64,000 nucleotides of DNA from Bacillota bacterium (GTDB lineage Bacteria > Bacillota > Clostridia > Christensenellales > SZUA-584). Each line of letters begins with the position of its first letter. Position 1 is the first letter of the stretch. Below the pieces are notes generated by a model. That model had not been told where the DNA came from, did not search any database, and worked only from the letters and a program-made list of their open reading frames with translations. Made by a program: the position numbers and the translations under genes. Location of the stretch: contig JAEZKQ010000025.1 of NCBI GenBank assembly GCA_023436115.1, positions 1-64,000 on the forward strand, in the 5' to 3' direction. Of this stretch, positions 1 to 8,859 are shown in pieces.

Positions 1-166
1 TCTCCTCAAGACCTGCCACCATACGAAGCGTGGTGGATTTGCCGCAGCCGGACGGTCCCACGAGCACAACGAACTCTTTGTCGTCGATGCAAAGATTAAA
101 GTCGTCCACCGCTGTGACATTTTTGTCATAGACCTTCTTGATGCTTTTAAGTGTAACTTTGGCCAT
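1..166 (-). CDS. Sugar ABC transporter ATP-binding protein (MsmK/UgpC type), N-terminal part only
   Basis: This is the first 55 codons of an ATPase that powers import of oligosaccharides through CUT1-type ABC transporters. The ATG is at 164-166 on the minus strand and the reading runs off the left edge of the window. The translation begins MAKVTLKSIKKVYDKN and contains a complete Walker A motif, GPSGCGKST, at about residues 38-46, followed by the usual LRMVAGLEE. This opening is characteristic of the MsmK/MalK/UgpC family, whose full length is about 360-370 residues. No strong ribosome binding site is visible before the ATG. The gene lies on the same strand, about 325 bp after the sensor-regulator pair of the CUT1 transporter at 3240-6470, which has no ATPase of its own. 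In Firmicutes one such ATPase often serves several transporters. The family call is secure; the link to that transporter is inferred. Confidence 0.85.
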   Translation of the reverse strand, partial: MAKVTLKSIKKVYDKNVTAVDDFNLCIDDKEFVVLVGPSGCGKSTTLRMVAGLEE

Positions 167-491
167 AGTATAAGGCTTTACCGCGCACAGCATCCGCTAA
201 CTGCGCAGCTCGCCACCGCCCGATAATGATGCGGCAGCTTTGCAACAGGTCTCCACACTGCTGCACCGCAAGCCCCTGCGGAAGATTCTTGCCTCCTTTT
301 TTTGGCGTGCCTTAAACGGTATAAGTGGAGCCGGATAAGACCGCTTGAATCAAGAATAATTGTCTTTAAGCAAAATATCCGTCGTTTAAAATGTAACCTC
401 CTTTGCTATGAACGGACAGTCGGCTGCTTAAAGGGGGATCGAAGCCTTAAGCTTCATATTTATAACTTATCCCTTTGACGGGTATAAACAC
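167..491 (-). other. Intergenic region upstream of the ATPase gene
   Basis: This 325-bp gap holds no convincing gene on either strand. On the minus strand there are two strong Shine-Dalgarno-like stretches with no good start codon behind them: AAAGGAGG (complement of about 391-404) and AAAAAAAGGAGG (complement of about 291-303). They may be remnants of lost short reading frames or simply chance. The stretch probably carries the promoter of the ATPase gene, but no confident -35/-10 pair was found. Confidence 0.4.
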
Positions 492-1295
492 CTAGTCGGA
501 TTTTGATGGCTTTAAGTGCGGCATCAGCGGTATAATAACCGGCCGCGTTTCGGCTATCTGCTCTTTTCCGCTTAACCGTTTGCAATATTCGCTGTAGGTG
601 CAGCCTGTATACTTTTTGAAGCATCGTCCGAAATAGTTAGGGTCGGGAATGCCGACGGCGGTTGCCGTACAAAACATTTTTTGATTCTCCTTAGCCAGCA
701 AGACAGCCTTTTTCATACGACATTCGGTTAGGTGTTCGATAAATGAACTACCGATAACGGCTTTGAAGCGCCGGCTCAAGTAGCTGGGATTAAAGCCAAA
801 CGTTTGAGCAATGGCGGTCAGATTGAGACTCGAATCCGTATAGTGCTCCTCCACATATTTTGCAATACGGCTGATGGTAGACGGTTCAATTTCACAGTAT
901 TCTTCCGTTTCCTTAACCGGCTCATCGAGCCCCTGTATGACTTTTTTGAGTACATCATAGATTTCCGTGCGTACAATGGGCTTTAATATGTAGCCGCAAA
1001 CGGAAAGCCCTATACATTGACGCGCATACTCAAACTCGTCAAAAGCAGTGAGTATAACGATCTTAAGCTTGGGATATCGGCTCATGGCGAGTTTTGAAAA
1101 CTCGATACCGTTCATAAAAGGCATGCAAATATCCACAAATGCAATGTGCGGGCGAAGCTCGTCAATCTTGTTAATCGCCTCGATACCGCTGCCAGCCTCA
1201 CCGATGACCTGTAAATCGAGTGATTCCCAATCAATAGAATTCTTGAGAAGAAGCCTTGTCGGTTCCTCGTCATCAATCAGCATCACTCTAAACAT
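492..1295 (-). CDS. Response regulator, YesN type (receiver plus AraC DNA-binding domain)
   Basis: A 267-residue transcription regulator. Residues 1-120 form a CheY-like receiver with the acidic pair in LIDDEE, the phospho-acceptor aspartate at about D55 (AFVDICMP), the switch threonine in ILTAFDEF and the lysine in LKPI. Residues about 150-250 are an AraC-type double helix-turn-helix, including FGFNPSYLSRRFKAVIG and FGRCFKKYTG. There is no long middle domain, so it is shorter than the other YesN protein at 50281-51870. Its start overlaps the end of the upstream histidine kinase gene by 8 nt, so the two are translationally coupled. In this family the pair senses a sugar or glycan outside the cell and switches on the adjacent transporter and glycosidase genes. 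The likely target is the CUT1 binding-protein promoter near 6509-6537. The target is inferred from position. Confidence 0.9.
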   Translation of the reverse strand: MFRVMLIDDEEPTRLLLKNSIDWESLDLQVIGEAGSGIEAINKIDELRPHIAFVDICMPFMNGIEFSKLAMSRYPKLKIVILTAFDEFEYARQCIGLSVCGYILKPIVRTEIYDVLKKVIQGLDEPVKETEEYCEIEPSTISRIAKYVEEHYTDSSLNLTAIAQTFGFNPSYLSRRFKAVIGSSFIEHLTECRMKKAVLLAKENQKMFCTATAVGIPDPNYFGRCFKKYTGCTYSEYCKRLSGKEQIAETRPVIIPLMPHLKPSKSD

Positions 1296-3069
1296 TGACG
1301 TCCCCCCTTTTTTCTTCTTTGGGCATGATGATCTCTATTTGCGTGAATTCGCCGGGTTCGCTTTTTATCTCAATAACTTCACGGCGGTTGCAATAATAGC
1401 GAATACGTTCGATGGTGCCTTTTAAGCCAAAGCCGGAAAGTGCTGTTTCGTAGTCTGGGCCGTTACTGGAGAGAACTTCTTCAATTTGCTCCTGCGTCAT
1501 GCCCACACCTGTATCAAACACAGAAATATGGACTTGACCATCCTGTTCAAATGCGCTGATGCGTATAAGCCCTTTTTCGCCTTTTAATCGAACGCCGTGA
1601 TACAAGCTGTTTTCGACAAGCGGCTGCAGAATCAGCTTGGGTATTTTGGTATCAAGCACCCGTTCGTCCAGGTCGTATTCATCGTCGAATGTATCCCCGT
1701 AACGCAGCTTTTGCAAGGCCAGATAATCTTTTACGATCATAACCTCATTCCGTAGGGGGATTTCGCGGCTGCCCTTGCTTAAAAAATTACGATAGAAGCT
1801 GCCCAATGTCTCCAAAGCGTCGTGAACCTTGGGCGCATCGCTTTGCAGCGCCATATAGCTGATCGTTTCAAGTGAGTTGTATAAGAAATGGGGCTTTATC
1901 TGCTCGTGAAGTATGCGTATTTCCGCTTTCTGTACGCTCTTCTCTTTTTCAATAAGCTGTCTGATCAGTTGATTGATATGCCTGATCATACTGTTATAGC
2001 TGTCGGCCAAACGCCGGATTTCATTATTAGGCAACGTTAAATTCAATTCGTGGAGCATTCCGTTGGATTTGGTTTCGTCTATCGCTTCAGTTAGCTCGTC
2101 TATGGGACGTGCGATATTGCTGGAGATAAATGCGCCGCTGCTGAAAACGGAAAGCACAACAGCTGATATAAGCGTAATGGCAATCCAAATGCCTTCCCGT
2201 GACAGCAGCCCGGTTCCGCTGATTTTATGAATACTGAGCTGAACCACAGGAATATCGTTGCTGCTGTAAGCGGATAAAATATATTTCTGACTGTTAAGCG
2301 CGACTTCTTCCCACGAGAAACCTTTTCCTATATACTGCTTTTTGAAATATCCTTGAAGGTTTTCGTCTCCCCATAGCACGTTGCCGTCCTGATCTAGAAA
2401 ACAAATGAGCCTGTCTTGCTCGCTTAAGTCCCTTATCGATGAGTTCAGTACGCCCGCCGTCAGATTCACAACAAGCAGGCCGATTACCTGCTGTGTATCG
2501 ATATCATAAATAAGGCGGGCCATAGTAATCAGCGGAATACCGATTTTTTTAATAAATGCGCCGTTACCGTTTATCATCACAACATTACCGCCTTTTGCCT
2601 CAATAAGCGGCATATACCATTCAGGCGATGTCATATAGATTCTATTCACTTCCATAACGCCTGCTCCGGTGCGAACGTGTCTGCCGTCATTGCGATAGAC
2701 ATAAACAGAATCAACAAAGCTGTAGATGTTGGTGACGCTGTTGATAGCATCGCGGACTTCTGTGGCATTGTGTGAATTGCCTGTTTTTTGATCGCGCAGA
2801 TATTCCATGACCACAGTATTGAGCATGATCTGGCGAGACATATCATTATAACGGTCAAGACTGATTTCTAAATTTCTGTCGATGCTTATTAAGGCCATTT
2901 CACTTCCGGTCACTTCGCTATCCACAGCCGCTCTGGACATGATAATACTGTATGATGAAATGATGACGACACAAAAAAGGGAAAGCAATATCAAAAAAAA
3001 TTGCCAGGTCTTTCGCTTGAGGGAATGTGAATGACGTTTTGCTTTTGCTGCCGGATCGAATGCCTTCAT
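1288..3069 (-). CDS. Sensor histidine kinase, YesM type
   Basis: A 593-residue membrane sensor kinase. From the ATG at 3067-3069 there is a first membrane helix at about residues 23-43, an extracytoplasmic sensor region (dCache-like) to about residue 290, a second membrane helix at about 293-313, a HAMP region starting at NIARPIDELTEAID, then the HisKA_7TM/His_kinase motif with the phospho-accepting histidine at about H394 (IKPHFLYNSLETI). A HATPase domain follows (LVENSLYHG, FDTGVGMT, GFGLKGT). A longer in-frame start exists at 3117. The inner ATG is preferred because GAGG lies 9 nt before it and the extra 16 residues are not typical. The gene lies between the transporter permeases and its cognate regulator, all on one strand. 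Confidence 0.9.
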   Translation of the reverse strand: MKAFDPAAKAKRHSHSLKRKTWQFFLILLSLFCVVIISSYSIIMSRAAVDSEVTGSEMALISIDRNLEISLDRYNDMSRQIMLNTVVMEYLRDQKTGNSHNATEVRDAINSVTNIYSFVDSVYVYRNDGRHVRTGAGVMEVNRIYMTSPEWYMPLIEAKGGNVVMINGNGAFIKKIGIPLITMARLIYDIDTQQVIGLLVVNLTAGVLNSSIRDLSEQDRLICFLDQDGNVLWGDENLQGYFKKQYIGKGFSWEEVALNSQKYILSAYSSNDIPVVQLSIHKISGTGLLSREGIWIAITLISAVVLSVFSSGAFISSNIARPIDELTEAIDETKSNGMLHELNLTLPNNEIRRLADSYNSMIRHINQLIRQLIEKEKSVQKAEIRILHEQIKPHFLYNSLETISYMALQSDAPKVHDALETLGSFYRNFLSKGSREIPLRNEVMIVKDYLALQKLRYGDTFDDEYDLDERVLDTKIPKLILQPLVENSLYHGVRLKGEKGLIRISAFEQDGQVHISVFDTGVGMTQEQIEEVLSSNGPDYETALSGFGLKGTIERIRYYCNRREVIEIKSEPGEFTQIEIIMPKEEKRGDVNV

Positions 3070-3174
3070 AAGGAAAAACCTCACGTGCAAAATAAAACAA
3101 AGATGAGCCAGCCCCAAATATAATACATATTATATCAGTGTATGGCGCAAGTGTAAAATAATAACGATATGCAA

Positions 3175-3217
3175 GCGCAAATGCTTATGGCAGTTTGCAC
3201 TGCTTACGCATTTGCGC
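3175..3217 (-). terminator. Long stem-loop after the permease gene
   Basis: GCGCAAATGC (3175-3184) pairs perfectly with GCATTTGCGC (3208-3217), and an inner stem GCAGT/ACTGC (3190-3194 with 3199-3203) sits inside it. The structure begins about 22 nt downstream of the permease stop on the minus strand and ends before the kinase gene. There is no strong run of T after it on that strand. It may be a partial terminator or an mRNA-processing or stability element that separates transporter expression from sensor expression. Confidence 0.5.
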
Positions 3218-3239
3218 ATGCATTTTGAAGGATAGTTTC

Positions 3240-4109
3240 TTAGCCTTTAATCGCTCCCGCATTAATACTTTCATGAATTTTTTTGCTTAAGAACGCATAG
3301 ACGAGTAACATGGGGAAAGTGGCCAGCACCAGCGCTGCGCCGATTGGTCCCCATTCTGTGGTATAAGAGCCCGATAGCGTTTGTATACCCACGGTGAGTG
3401 TACGGAATTCCGTTTTGCTGATAAAGATAACCGCAAACATCATTTCGTTCCACGTATTGATAAAAGTGAATATACCGACAGTAGCAATAGACGGCCGCAT
3501 CATGGGGAATATAACATGCCGGAAAATGCCCCAGACACTGCACCCGTCAATACATGCGGCCTCATCGAGCTCTTTGGGGATATCCTGCATAAAACCAATA
3601 AATATCAGTATCGCAATAGAGAGTGCAAACGCTGTATAAGGGACGATCAGCGCTTGATAAGAATTGGTCATCTTCAAATTGGCAAGGACAAGGAATACCG
3701 GCAAAATAGCCGCGTGAATGGGTATTGTCATACCGATGACAACGATGCTGTTGACGACTTTGCGGCCTTTCCAAACCATGCGTGTGAGCGCGAACGCCGC
3801 CATCATTGCGATAAAGATAGTCAGAACGATTGTGATACCCGACACGATAAAACTGTTCAGAAAAAACCTGGGCAGGTTGCCGATATTTAGCGGACCTTCG
3901 TAGTTTGAGAACAACCAGTCATTGGGTAGACCAATCACATTTTCACCGAATATTTCGGCATTGCTTTTTAATGAGAAGGTGAGCATCCAGTAGAGAGGAA
4001 ATAAGTTGATCAGCAGCCAGAATATAAGAAAAGCGTAAACAAGCACTTCTTTTGCGGTCCTTTTGGGCTGATGTAACTGATTACTCTTACTTTTAAATAT
4101 TTGTAACAT
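3240..4109 (-). CDS. Sugar ABC transporter permease (MalG/LacG type, CUT1)
   Basis: A 289-residue integral membrane protein with about six membrane helices, the inner half of the channel of a CUT1 carbohydrate importer. The N-terminus has a basic tail and then a helix (LVYAFLIFWLLINLFPLYWML). The cytoplasmic EAA loop that contacts the ATPase is clear: KELDEAACIDGCSVWGIF, followed by PMMRPSIATVGIFTF. The C-terminus SINAGAIKG is the MalG-family ending. Length is normal for the family. It follows the MalF-like gene with a gap of 3 nt and is the last transporter gene before a stem-loop and the sensor kinase. Confidence 0.92.
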   Translation of the reverse strand: MLQIFKSKSNQLHQPKRTAKEVLVYAFLIFWLLINLFPLYWMLTFSLKSNAEIFGENVIGLPNDWLFSNYEGPLNIGNLPRFFLNSFIVSGITIVLTIFIAMMAAFALTRMVWKGRKVVNSIVVIGMTIPIHAAILPVFLVLANLKMTNSYQALIVPYTAFALSIAILIFIGFMQDIPKELDEAACIDGCSVWGIFRHVIFPMMRPSIATVGIFTFINTWNEMMFAVIFISKTEFRTLTVGIQTLSGSYTTEWGPIGAALVLATFPMLLVYAFLSKKIHESINAGAIKG

Positions 4110-4112
4110 GAA

Positions 4113-4994
4113 CTAGTCCACCTCCGTTTTGAATGATTTTCTGATGATGAACGCGGCGACGAAGCACAATATAATCAAAACAACCGCGATTGCGCTGCCA
4201 AAACCATAACGGTTACGGTTGAATAGCATGTCGACCATTAACGTGCTGGGCACCTCGGTTGCATGGCCTGGCCCACCGTTTGTTAATATATAGATCATAT
4301 CAAATACTTTGAGTGAACCTGTGACTGAGATGATTGTACAGACTTTAAGTACCGGTTTTATCATTGGTATAATGATGCGCCGGTTGATTTGCCATTCAGA
4401 TGCACCGTCTATCAGCGCCGCTTCACGCAGCTCTTGGGGAACACTGCGTATGCCCGCATACATGAGCAGCATGTGGTAGCCGGTATATTGCCACATAGTC
4501 GGAATAAACGAGGCGATTAATGCCGTGCTTCTGTCACCCAGCCAAACCTTCGCCCAGGATTCCAGCCCCAAAGCGTTTAATCCCATATTTAAAACACCAT
4601 ACTGGGGATTATAAATTTTTAGCCAGAGCTGTCCTATCACGACGGTTGACAGCAAAACGGGTATAAAATAGACAGAGAGAAACAAACGACTTCCCTTTCT
4701 GCCTTTTGCAAGCAGCAAAGCAAGCAAAAGTGAAAACGGCAGCTGTAGAAACACAGATGCAAGCATATATAGTACTGCGTTTAACAGCGCTTGCGGAAAG
4801 TTTACTGTTGAGCTGGTGAAAAGCTCGATATAGTTATCAAGCCCAATAAATTTCATCTCCGTGAAACCATTCCATTCATGCAGGCTGTAATAGACCGACA
4901 TAAAAATTGGAATGATGATTATTCCAATGAACAGAATTGCAGCCGGCAAAAGAAACACAATAATTGCCGGTTTATTTCGATAAATCTTGTTCAT
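4113..4994 (-). CDS. Sugar ABC transporter permease (MalF/UgpA type, CUT1)
   Basis: A 293-residue membrane permease, the partner of the MalG-like protein encoded next to it. The sequence begins with a basic N-terminus, then a helix (IVFLLPAAILFIGIIIIPIF) and the family signature SVYYSLHEWNGF. The ATPase-coupling EAA loop reads QELREAALIDGASEWQINRRI followed by IPMIKPVLKV. It has about six membrane helices and is short for a MalF, as is usual in Firmicutes. It lies 147 bp after the binding-protein gene, and a very stable stem-loop sits in that gap. The transported sugar is unknown; the linked GH3 enzyme suggests a plant-type oligosaccharide. Confidence 0.92.
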   Translation of the reverse strand: MNKIYRNKPAIIVFLLPAAILFIGIIIIPIFMSVYYSLHEWNGFTEMKFIGLDNYIELFTSSTVNFPQALLNAVLYMLASVFLQLPFSLLLALLLAKGRKGSRLFLSVYFIPVLLSTVVIGQLWLKIYNPQYGVLNMGLNALGLESWAKVWLGDRSTALIASFIPTMWQYTGYHMLLMYAGIRSVPQELREAALIDGASEWQINRRIIIPMIKPVLKVCTIISVTGSLKVFDMIYILTNGGPGHATEVPSTLMVDMLFNRNRYGFGSAIAVVLIILCFVAAFIIRKSFKTEVD

Positions 4995-5058
4995 GAGCCC
5001 ATTCCCTTCCCGATACGCAATATAAAATTAAGAGTATAATTTTGCCAGCATGAGGAGC

Positions 5059-5102
5059 AACGGCCTCCCGACTCATGACGGTAAACTGAGCGGGAGGCCG
5101 TT
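5059..5102 (-). other. Strong stem-loop between binding-protein and permease genes
   Basis: AACGGCCTCCCG (5059-5070) pairs perfectly with CGGGAGGCCGTT (5091-5102), and CTCA/TGAG continue the stem inside after a single-base bulge. It lies 40-83 nt downstream of the binding-protein stop codon on the minus strand. Such structures between the binding-protein gene and the permease genes are commonly taken to raise the amount of binding protein relative to the membrane parts, by partial termination or by protecting the 3' end of the message. That role is inferred here. Confidence 0.7.
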
Positions 5103-5141
5103 TAGCCTCAGGGTTTTATGACTTAATTCGTTCAGCTTTGC

Positions 5142-6470
5142 TTATACACCAAGCTGAGCAGCCATTTTTTCGACAAACTGCTGGGGTGTGATGTCTCCTA
5201 AGTAAAGCTGCTGGAGGTTCTCCAGATACACACCAGCATCTTCAGCCTGCATCAGCGTATCGAACCAAAGCGTGAAGGAAGTGGCCTGAGCTACTCTGTC
5301 AGCGATCTCTTTTGTCAGCGGATTAACTGAGCTATCATCATAATCGATAGCCCAAGCGGGAAGACCGCTACCGTTGAGATACGCATGGTGAGAGATGCTC
5401 TTGCTGATTTCGAACAAAGCTTCTGCAGCAACTTCCGGGTACTGCGTGGATGCGGCAACCATCAGAGAGTCGGACGGGCCGCCCATGAAGTCAGTCAGCT
5501 TCGCATTGGCATCGTTCAGAACAGGGATCGGAATGGAACCAAAATCTTCGGGATTCGGAGCATCGGTCAAAATGCTGCCGGGCATCCAGCTGCCCATGAT
5601 GTACATAGGAACTTCGCCTGAATAGAAGGTGGCGCAAGCTTCATCGTTTGTTAAGGCTATCGCATTATCGCTGTAAGCACCCAAGGAAACGAGTTCAGCA
5701 AACTTCGTGGAGGCGGAAAGGAAGTCTGCCGAGTTGTAGCTTAAAGTACCATCCTTTGTCAGCACGCTCTTAACCGCATTGGGGCCGGCTGTCTTGAGCG
5801 TTAACGCATCGTGAGCCATAGCAAGGTTCCAAATGTCCTTTGCGCTGATACCAAACGGGGTAATGCCTTTGTCAACGAACGTCTGGCAAACGGTGACGAG
5901 TTCGTCCCATGTGGTGGGCGCCTTGAGACCATTCTCTTCAAACATTTTCTTGTTGTAGAACAGCATGGATACGTTCATTGTGTAAACTGAGCCATACTTT
6001 TTGCCATCGTAAGTCAGATTTCCCAGCATCAATTCAGGAAGCTCAGATGCATACTTCGCATAAGCATCGTCTACTGCAAGAACGCGACCGGCTTCAACGA
6101 ACGGTTGTGAAAAACCGCCGCCCCATGTGAAGAAGATGTCGGGGAGCTCGTTAGCAGACACAGCGGATTTCAGCTTTGTCTTATAGGATTCGTTTTCAAA
6201 TGTTTCATAGACGATTTTCACGCCGGGATGAGATGCTTCAAACTCAGCAATCGCATCCAAATAGGATTGATAATACGAATCGCTCTCCGTCGCAATGCTC
6301 CACAATGTCAGCGTGATGTCTTCAGCAGGCGCCTCGGAAACTTCTTCCTGGACAGGTGCCTGAGAAGCTTCTTCTGTGCCCGTATCAGCGGGGGTTTCCA
6401 CAGGCGCTGTGCAGGCTGTTAGGGGAATGAGTACCAGCAAAGCAAGCAATAAGGCAAGTACTTTTTTCAT
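5142..6470 (-). CDS. Extracellular sugar-binding lipoprotein (solute-binding family 1)
   Basis: A 442-residue lipoprotein that captures the sugar for the CUT1 transporter. The N-terminus MKKVLALLLALLVLIPLTAC is a lipoprotein signal peptide with the lipid-modified cysteine at about C20. A low-complexity linker rich in E, A and P follows (to about residue 50), then a family 1 binding fold beginning ITLTLWSIATESD. Features typical of the family are visible: FEASHPGVKIVYE, ELPDIFFTWGGG, LFYNKKMFEENGLKAPTTWDEL and MYIMGSWMPG. A ribosome binding site AGGAGGA lies 11 nt before the ATG, and a good promoter lies at 6509-6537, so this is the first gene of the transporter unit. The substrate is not evident from sequence. 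Confidence 0.92.
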   Translation of the reverse strand: MKKVLALLLALLVLIPLTACTAPVETPADTGTEEASQAPVQEEVSEAPAEDITLTLWSIATESDSYYQSYLDAIAEFEASHPGVKIVYETFENESYKTKLKSAVSANELPDIFFTWGGGFSQPFVEAGRVLAVDDAYAKYASELPELMLGNLTYDGKKYGSVYTMNVSMLFYNKKMFEENGLKAPTTWDELVTVCQTFVDKGITPFGISAKDIWNLAMAHDALTLKTAGPNAVKSVLTKDGTLSYNSADFLSASTKFAELVSLGAYSDNAIALTNDEACATFYSGEVPMYIMGSWMPGSILTDAPNPEDFGSIPIPVLNDANAKLTDFMGGPSDSLMVAASTQYPEVAAEALFEISKSISHHAYLNGSGLPAWAIDYDDSSVNPLTKEIADRVAQATSFTLWFDTLMQAEDAGVYLENLQQLYLGDITPQQFVEKMAAQLGV

Positions 6471-6491
6471 AAAATGACGTTTCCTCCTTAT

Positions 6492-6511
6492 AATTATTGG
6501 TTATAATAATT
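6492..6511. promoter_or_regulatory. AT-rich inverted repeat at the binding-protein start region
   Basis: AATTATT (6492-6498) and AATAATT (6505-6511) form a perfect 7-bp inverted repeat. It overlaps the edge of the predicted -10 box of the minus-strand promoter at 6509-6537 and sits just before the ribosome binding site. It could be a regulator site, but such AT-rich repeats also arise by chance. Confidence 0.3.
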
Positions 6512-6537
6512 CTACAAGCTGCACTATATACAGTAAA
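6509..6537 (-). promoter_or_regulatory. Predicted promoter of the CUT1 transporter unit
   Basis: On the minus strand TTTACT (complement of 6532-6537) and TAGAAT (complement of 6509-6514) are separated by exactly 17 bp. Matches to the sigma-A consensus are 4 of 6 and 5 of 6. Transcription would start about 30 nt before the binding-protein ATG at 6470. This makes the transporter unit separate from the upstream lacI-GH3 unit. Confidence 0.6.
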
Positions 6538-6659
6538 TGTTATATCCTTACCTCTTGACGCACTGTTTTTACTTGTTTCGTATTTATATACGCAAAATTT
6601 TTAGGTGTAAGTAAATATATTACTTGCTCCGGTTCTTGTGCTTTAAAAAATGAAGCAAG

Positions 6660-6685
6660 AAGCCACTCCCGTCTGGAAGTGGCTT
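6660..6685 (-). terminator. Stem-loop downstream of the GH3 gene
   Basis: AAGCCACT (6660-6667) pairs with AGTGGCTT (6678-6685) around a 10-nt loop, about 62 nt after the GH3 stop on the minus strand. Downstream on that strand the sequence is T-rich (ending in a run of T at about 6645-6651). It probably terminates the lacI-GH3 transcript. Confidence 0.5.
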
Positions 6686-6747
6686 TGCGACACGGAGGAG
6701 AGACATGAAAAAATAGTGTATCAACATCGCAGACATGACTGCCGATA

Positions 6748-8844
6748 TTAAAGATCATATGAAATCTGCAGACTGGCGCATTCACAGCCCGTCAGGCAGC
6801 AGCTCAGCGCATCCGGCTGGCTTGTGCCGGCAAACAGTGTAAAGCTGTTGCTGTCCACAAAACGCCGGCCTGTATTATCGACCACTTCAAATGCTGAAGC
6901 CGGTACTTTTATTGAAACCTCTTTAAATTCTCCCTTCTTTAAGTGAATGCGTACAAATCCGCAGAGCTGGTGATTGGGGACAGCCCATTTTGAATGATTG
7001 TCGTGGATATAAAGCTGTACCACTTCATCCGTATCAAAATCACCGATATTCATTGCATTTACAGTGGCTATGCTGTTTTTTGCGTCATAACGCAAGTTCT
7101 GGCAGACAATCTTGGAGTAGGTTAAACCGTAGCCAAACGGATAGAGTACATTGTTTTTTGCATAGCGGTATGTCCGGTTATCCATCGAATAATCGTCAAA
7201 TGGCGGCAGCAGCTCCGCCGATTCATAGAATGTGACGGGAAGCTTCCCTGAAGGGGAGACTTCGCCGAATAGTATATCCGCAAAGGCTTTGCCGCCTGCC
7301 TGTCCGGGGTACCACGCCTGGATAATGGCAGCTGCTTGATCCGCTTCAGGGTTGACGGCACTTCCGCAAGCCATTACAACGACAGTCGGTTTTCCGACCG
7401 CGAGAACCTTTTTGATCAAAAGCCGCTGGCTTTCGGGCAAGAACAGGCTGGGCTTATCTCCCGAAGCGAATTCATTGCCGGTATCTCCTTGCTCGCCCTC
7501 AAGTGTCGCATCAAAGCCGACACATAGCACAACGACATCCGAATGCTCGGCGACTGTAACGGCTTCCGCATAGCCGTCGTCTGGCATAGACAGCGCCTGG
7601 AGACGGTCTTTATAAAGATGGCAGCCTTCGGAATAATAAACCCTGCCGCAAAACGCGGCTTTTATGCCGTCAAGAAAGGTAATATAACCATCTGCTGTTC
7701 CAAAGTAATTGCCTTTGAGCGCATCGATGCTGGCTGCGTTGGGCCCTATCACGCCGATGGTACTAAGCTTTGTTCTGTCCAGGGGCAGCAGCCCGTTATT
7801 CTTTAAGAGCACCATTGATTTATGCGCACACGCGAGAGAGACTGTTTTATGTGCGCTGCAGCTTACAACGTCGTATTCGATACTGTCGTATTCTGTGGTA
7901 TCGTCAAGCAGACCAAGCCGTGCCCGCGTCCGCATCAAATTCACCGCGGACTTGGTGACATCCTCTTCTGTGATAAGTCCTTCTTGATACGCCACAAGCA
8001 GGCTTAGATAGGCTGAACCGCAGTTGCAGTCACACCCCGCTTTTAATGCCATTGCGGCTGATTCGGGCGCTGTCGCGGTAACCATGTGCCCCATATGAAA
8101 ATCGAGTATCGCCCAGCAATCGGAAGCAAAATAGCCGTTAAAGCCCCATTCTGAGAGCTTGCCCATTAAGTACCCGCTGGCACAGCAGGGCTCTCCGTTC
8201 AGACGGTTGTAAGCCCCCATAACAGATTCGACGTGAGCTTCTTTGACCAAAGCTTCAAATGCAGGCAGATAGGTTTCGCTTAAATCTTTTTGGGATATCA
8301 CGGCGTTAAAACTGTGACGCGTCGCTTCAGGCCCGCTATGGCCCGCGAAATGCTTGGCACAGGCGGCTGTTTTTAAGTATTTGCCGTCTCCCTGAAGACC
8401 CTTCACAAAGGCTACACCCAGACGGGAGGTTAAGTAAGGGCATTCTCCGTACGTTTCCTGCCCGCGTCCCCAACGCGGGTCCCGAAATATATTGATGTTG
8501 GGAGACCATAACGTGAGCCCCTTGTAGATATCTCTGTCACCTTGGCGTGATAACGCGTTATATTTGGCGCGTGCTTCCGTGGCCACGATCTCTGCGACGC
8601 TCTGCAGCATATCGCAATCAAACATGGCAGCCAGAGCGATGGCCTGCGGAAACATTGTGGCAGTTCCGGCCCGGGCGACACCGTGCAAGCCTTCATTCCA
8701 CCAGTTGTAAGCGGGAAGTCCCAGCCGCTCGACAGCAGGCGCGTTGTACCGCAGCTGAGCCGCTTTCTCCTCAAATGTCATCATAGACACAATCGATTCC
8801 GCACGTTCCTGTGCAGAAACAGAGGGATCCTTAAATTTGTCCAT
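6748..8844 (-). CDS. Glycoside hydrolase family 3 (beta-xylosidase/beta-glucosidase-like)
   Basis: A 698-residue enzyme that removes a terminal sugar from beta-linked oligosaccharides. There is no signal peptide, so it acts in the cytoplasm on imported oligosaccharides. The N-terminal TIM-barrel domain shows YNWWNEGLHGVAR, the substrate-binding KHFAGHS (K164-H165) and the nucleophile aspartate at about D242 in GYFASDCWAI. The second alpha/beta domain follows (KSMVLLKNNGLLPL, IGVIGPNA, VVLCVGFDATLEGEQGD) and the C-terminus is a fibronectin III-like domain (LRYDAKNSIATVNAMNIGDFD, VVQLYIHD). The EGLHG pattern near the N-terminus is typical of the xylan beta-xylosidase branch, but glucosidase and arabinosidase activities occur in the same branch. 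It starts 15 bp after the LacI regulator gene and is co-transcribed with it. Confidence 0.9.
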   Translation of the reverse strand: MDKFKDPSVSAQERAESIVSMMTFEEKAAQLRYNAPAVERLGLPAYNWWNEGLHGVARAGTATMFPQAIALAAMFDCDMLQSVAEIVATEARAKYNALSRQGDRDIYKGLTLWSPNINIFRDPRWGRGQETYGECPYLTSRLGVAFVKGLQGDGKYLKTAACAKHFAGHSGPEATRHSFNAVISQKDLSETYLPAFEALVKEAHVESVMGAYNRLNGEPCCASGYLMGKLSEWGFNGYFASDCWAILDFHMGHMVTATAPESAAMALKAGCDCNCGSAYLSLLVAYQEGLITEEDVTKSAVNLMRTRARLGLLDDTTEYDSIEYDVVSCSAHKTVSLACAHKSMVLLKNNGLLPLDRTKLSTIGVIGPNAASIDALKGNYFGTADGYITFLDGIKAAFCGRVYYSEGCHLYKDRLQALSMPDDGYAEAVTVAEHSDVVVLCVGFDATLEGEQGDTGNEFASGDKPSLFLPESQRLLIKKVLAVGKPTVVVMACGSAVNPEADQAAAIIQAWYPGQAGGKAFADILFGEVSPSGKLPVTFYESAELLPPFDDYSMDNRTYRYAKNNVLYPFGYGLTYSKIVCQNLRYDAKNSIATVNAMNIGDFDTDEVVQLYIHDNHSKWAVPNHQLCGFVRIHLKKGEFKEVSIKVPASAFEVVDNTGRRFVDSNSFTLFAGTSQPDALSCCLTGCECASLQISYDL

Positions 8845-8859
8845 AAAGCACCTTCCTTG

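Noticed and set aside
6540..6785. 81-codon minus-strand open frame overlapping the end of the GH3 gene
   Set aside because: It runs through the GH3 stop region, the predicted terminator and the next promoter, has no ribosome binding site and no recognisable motif.
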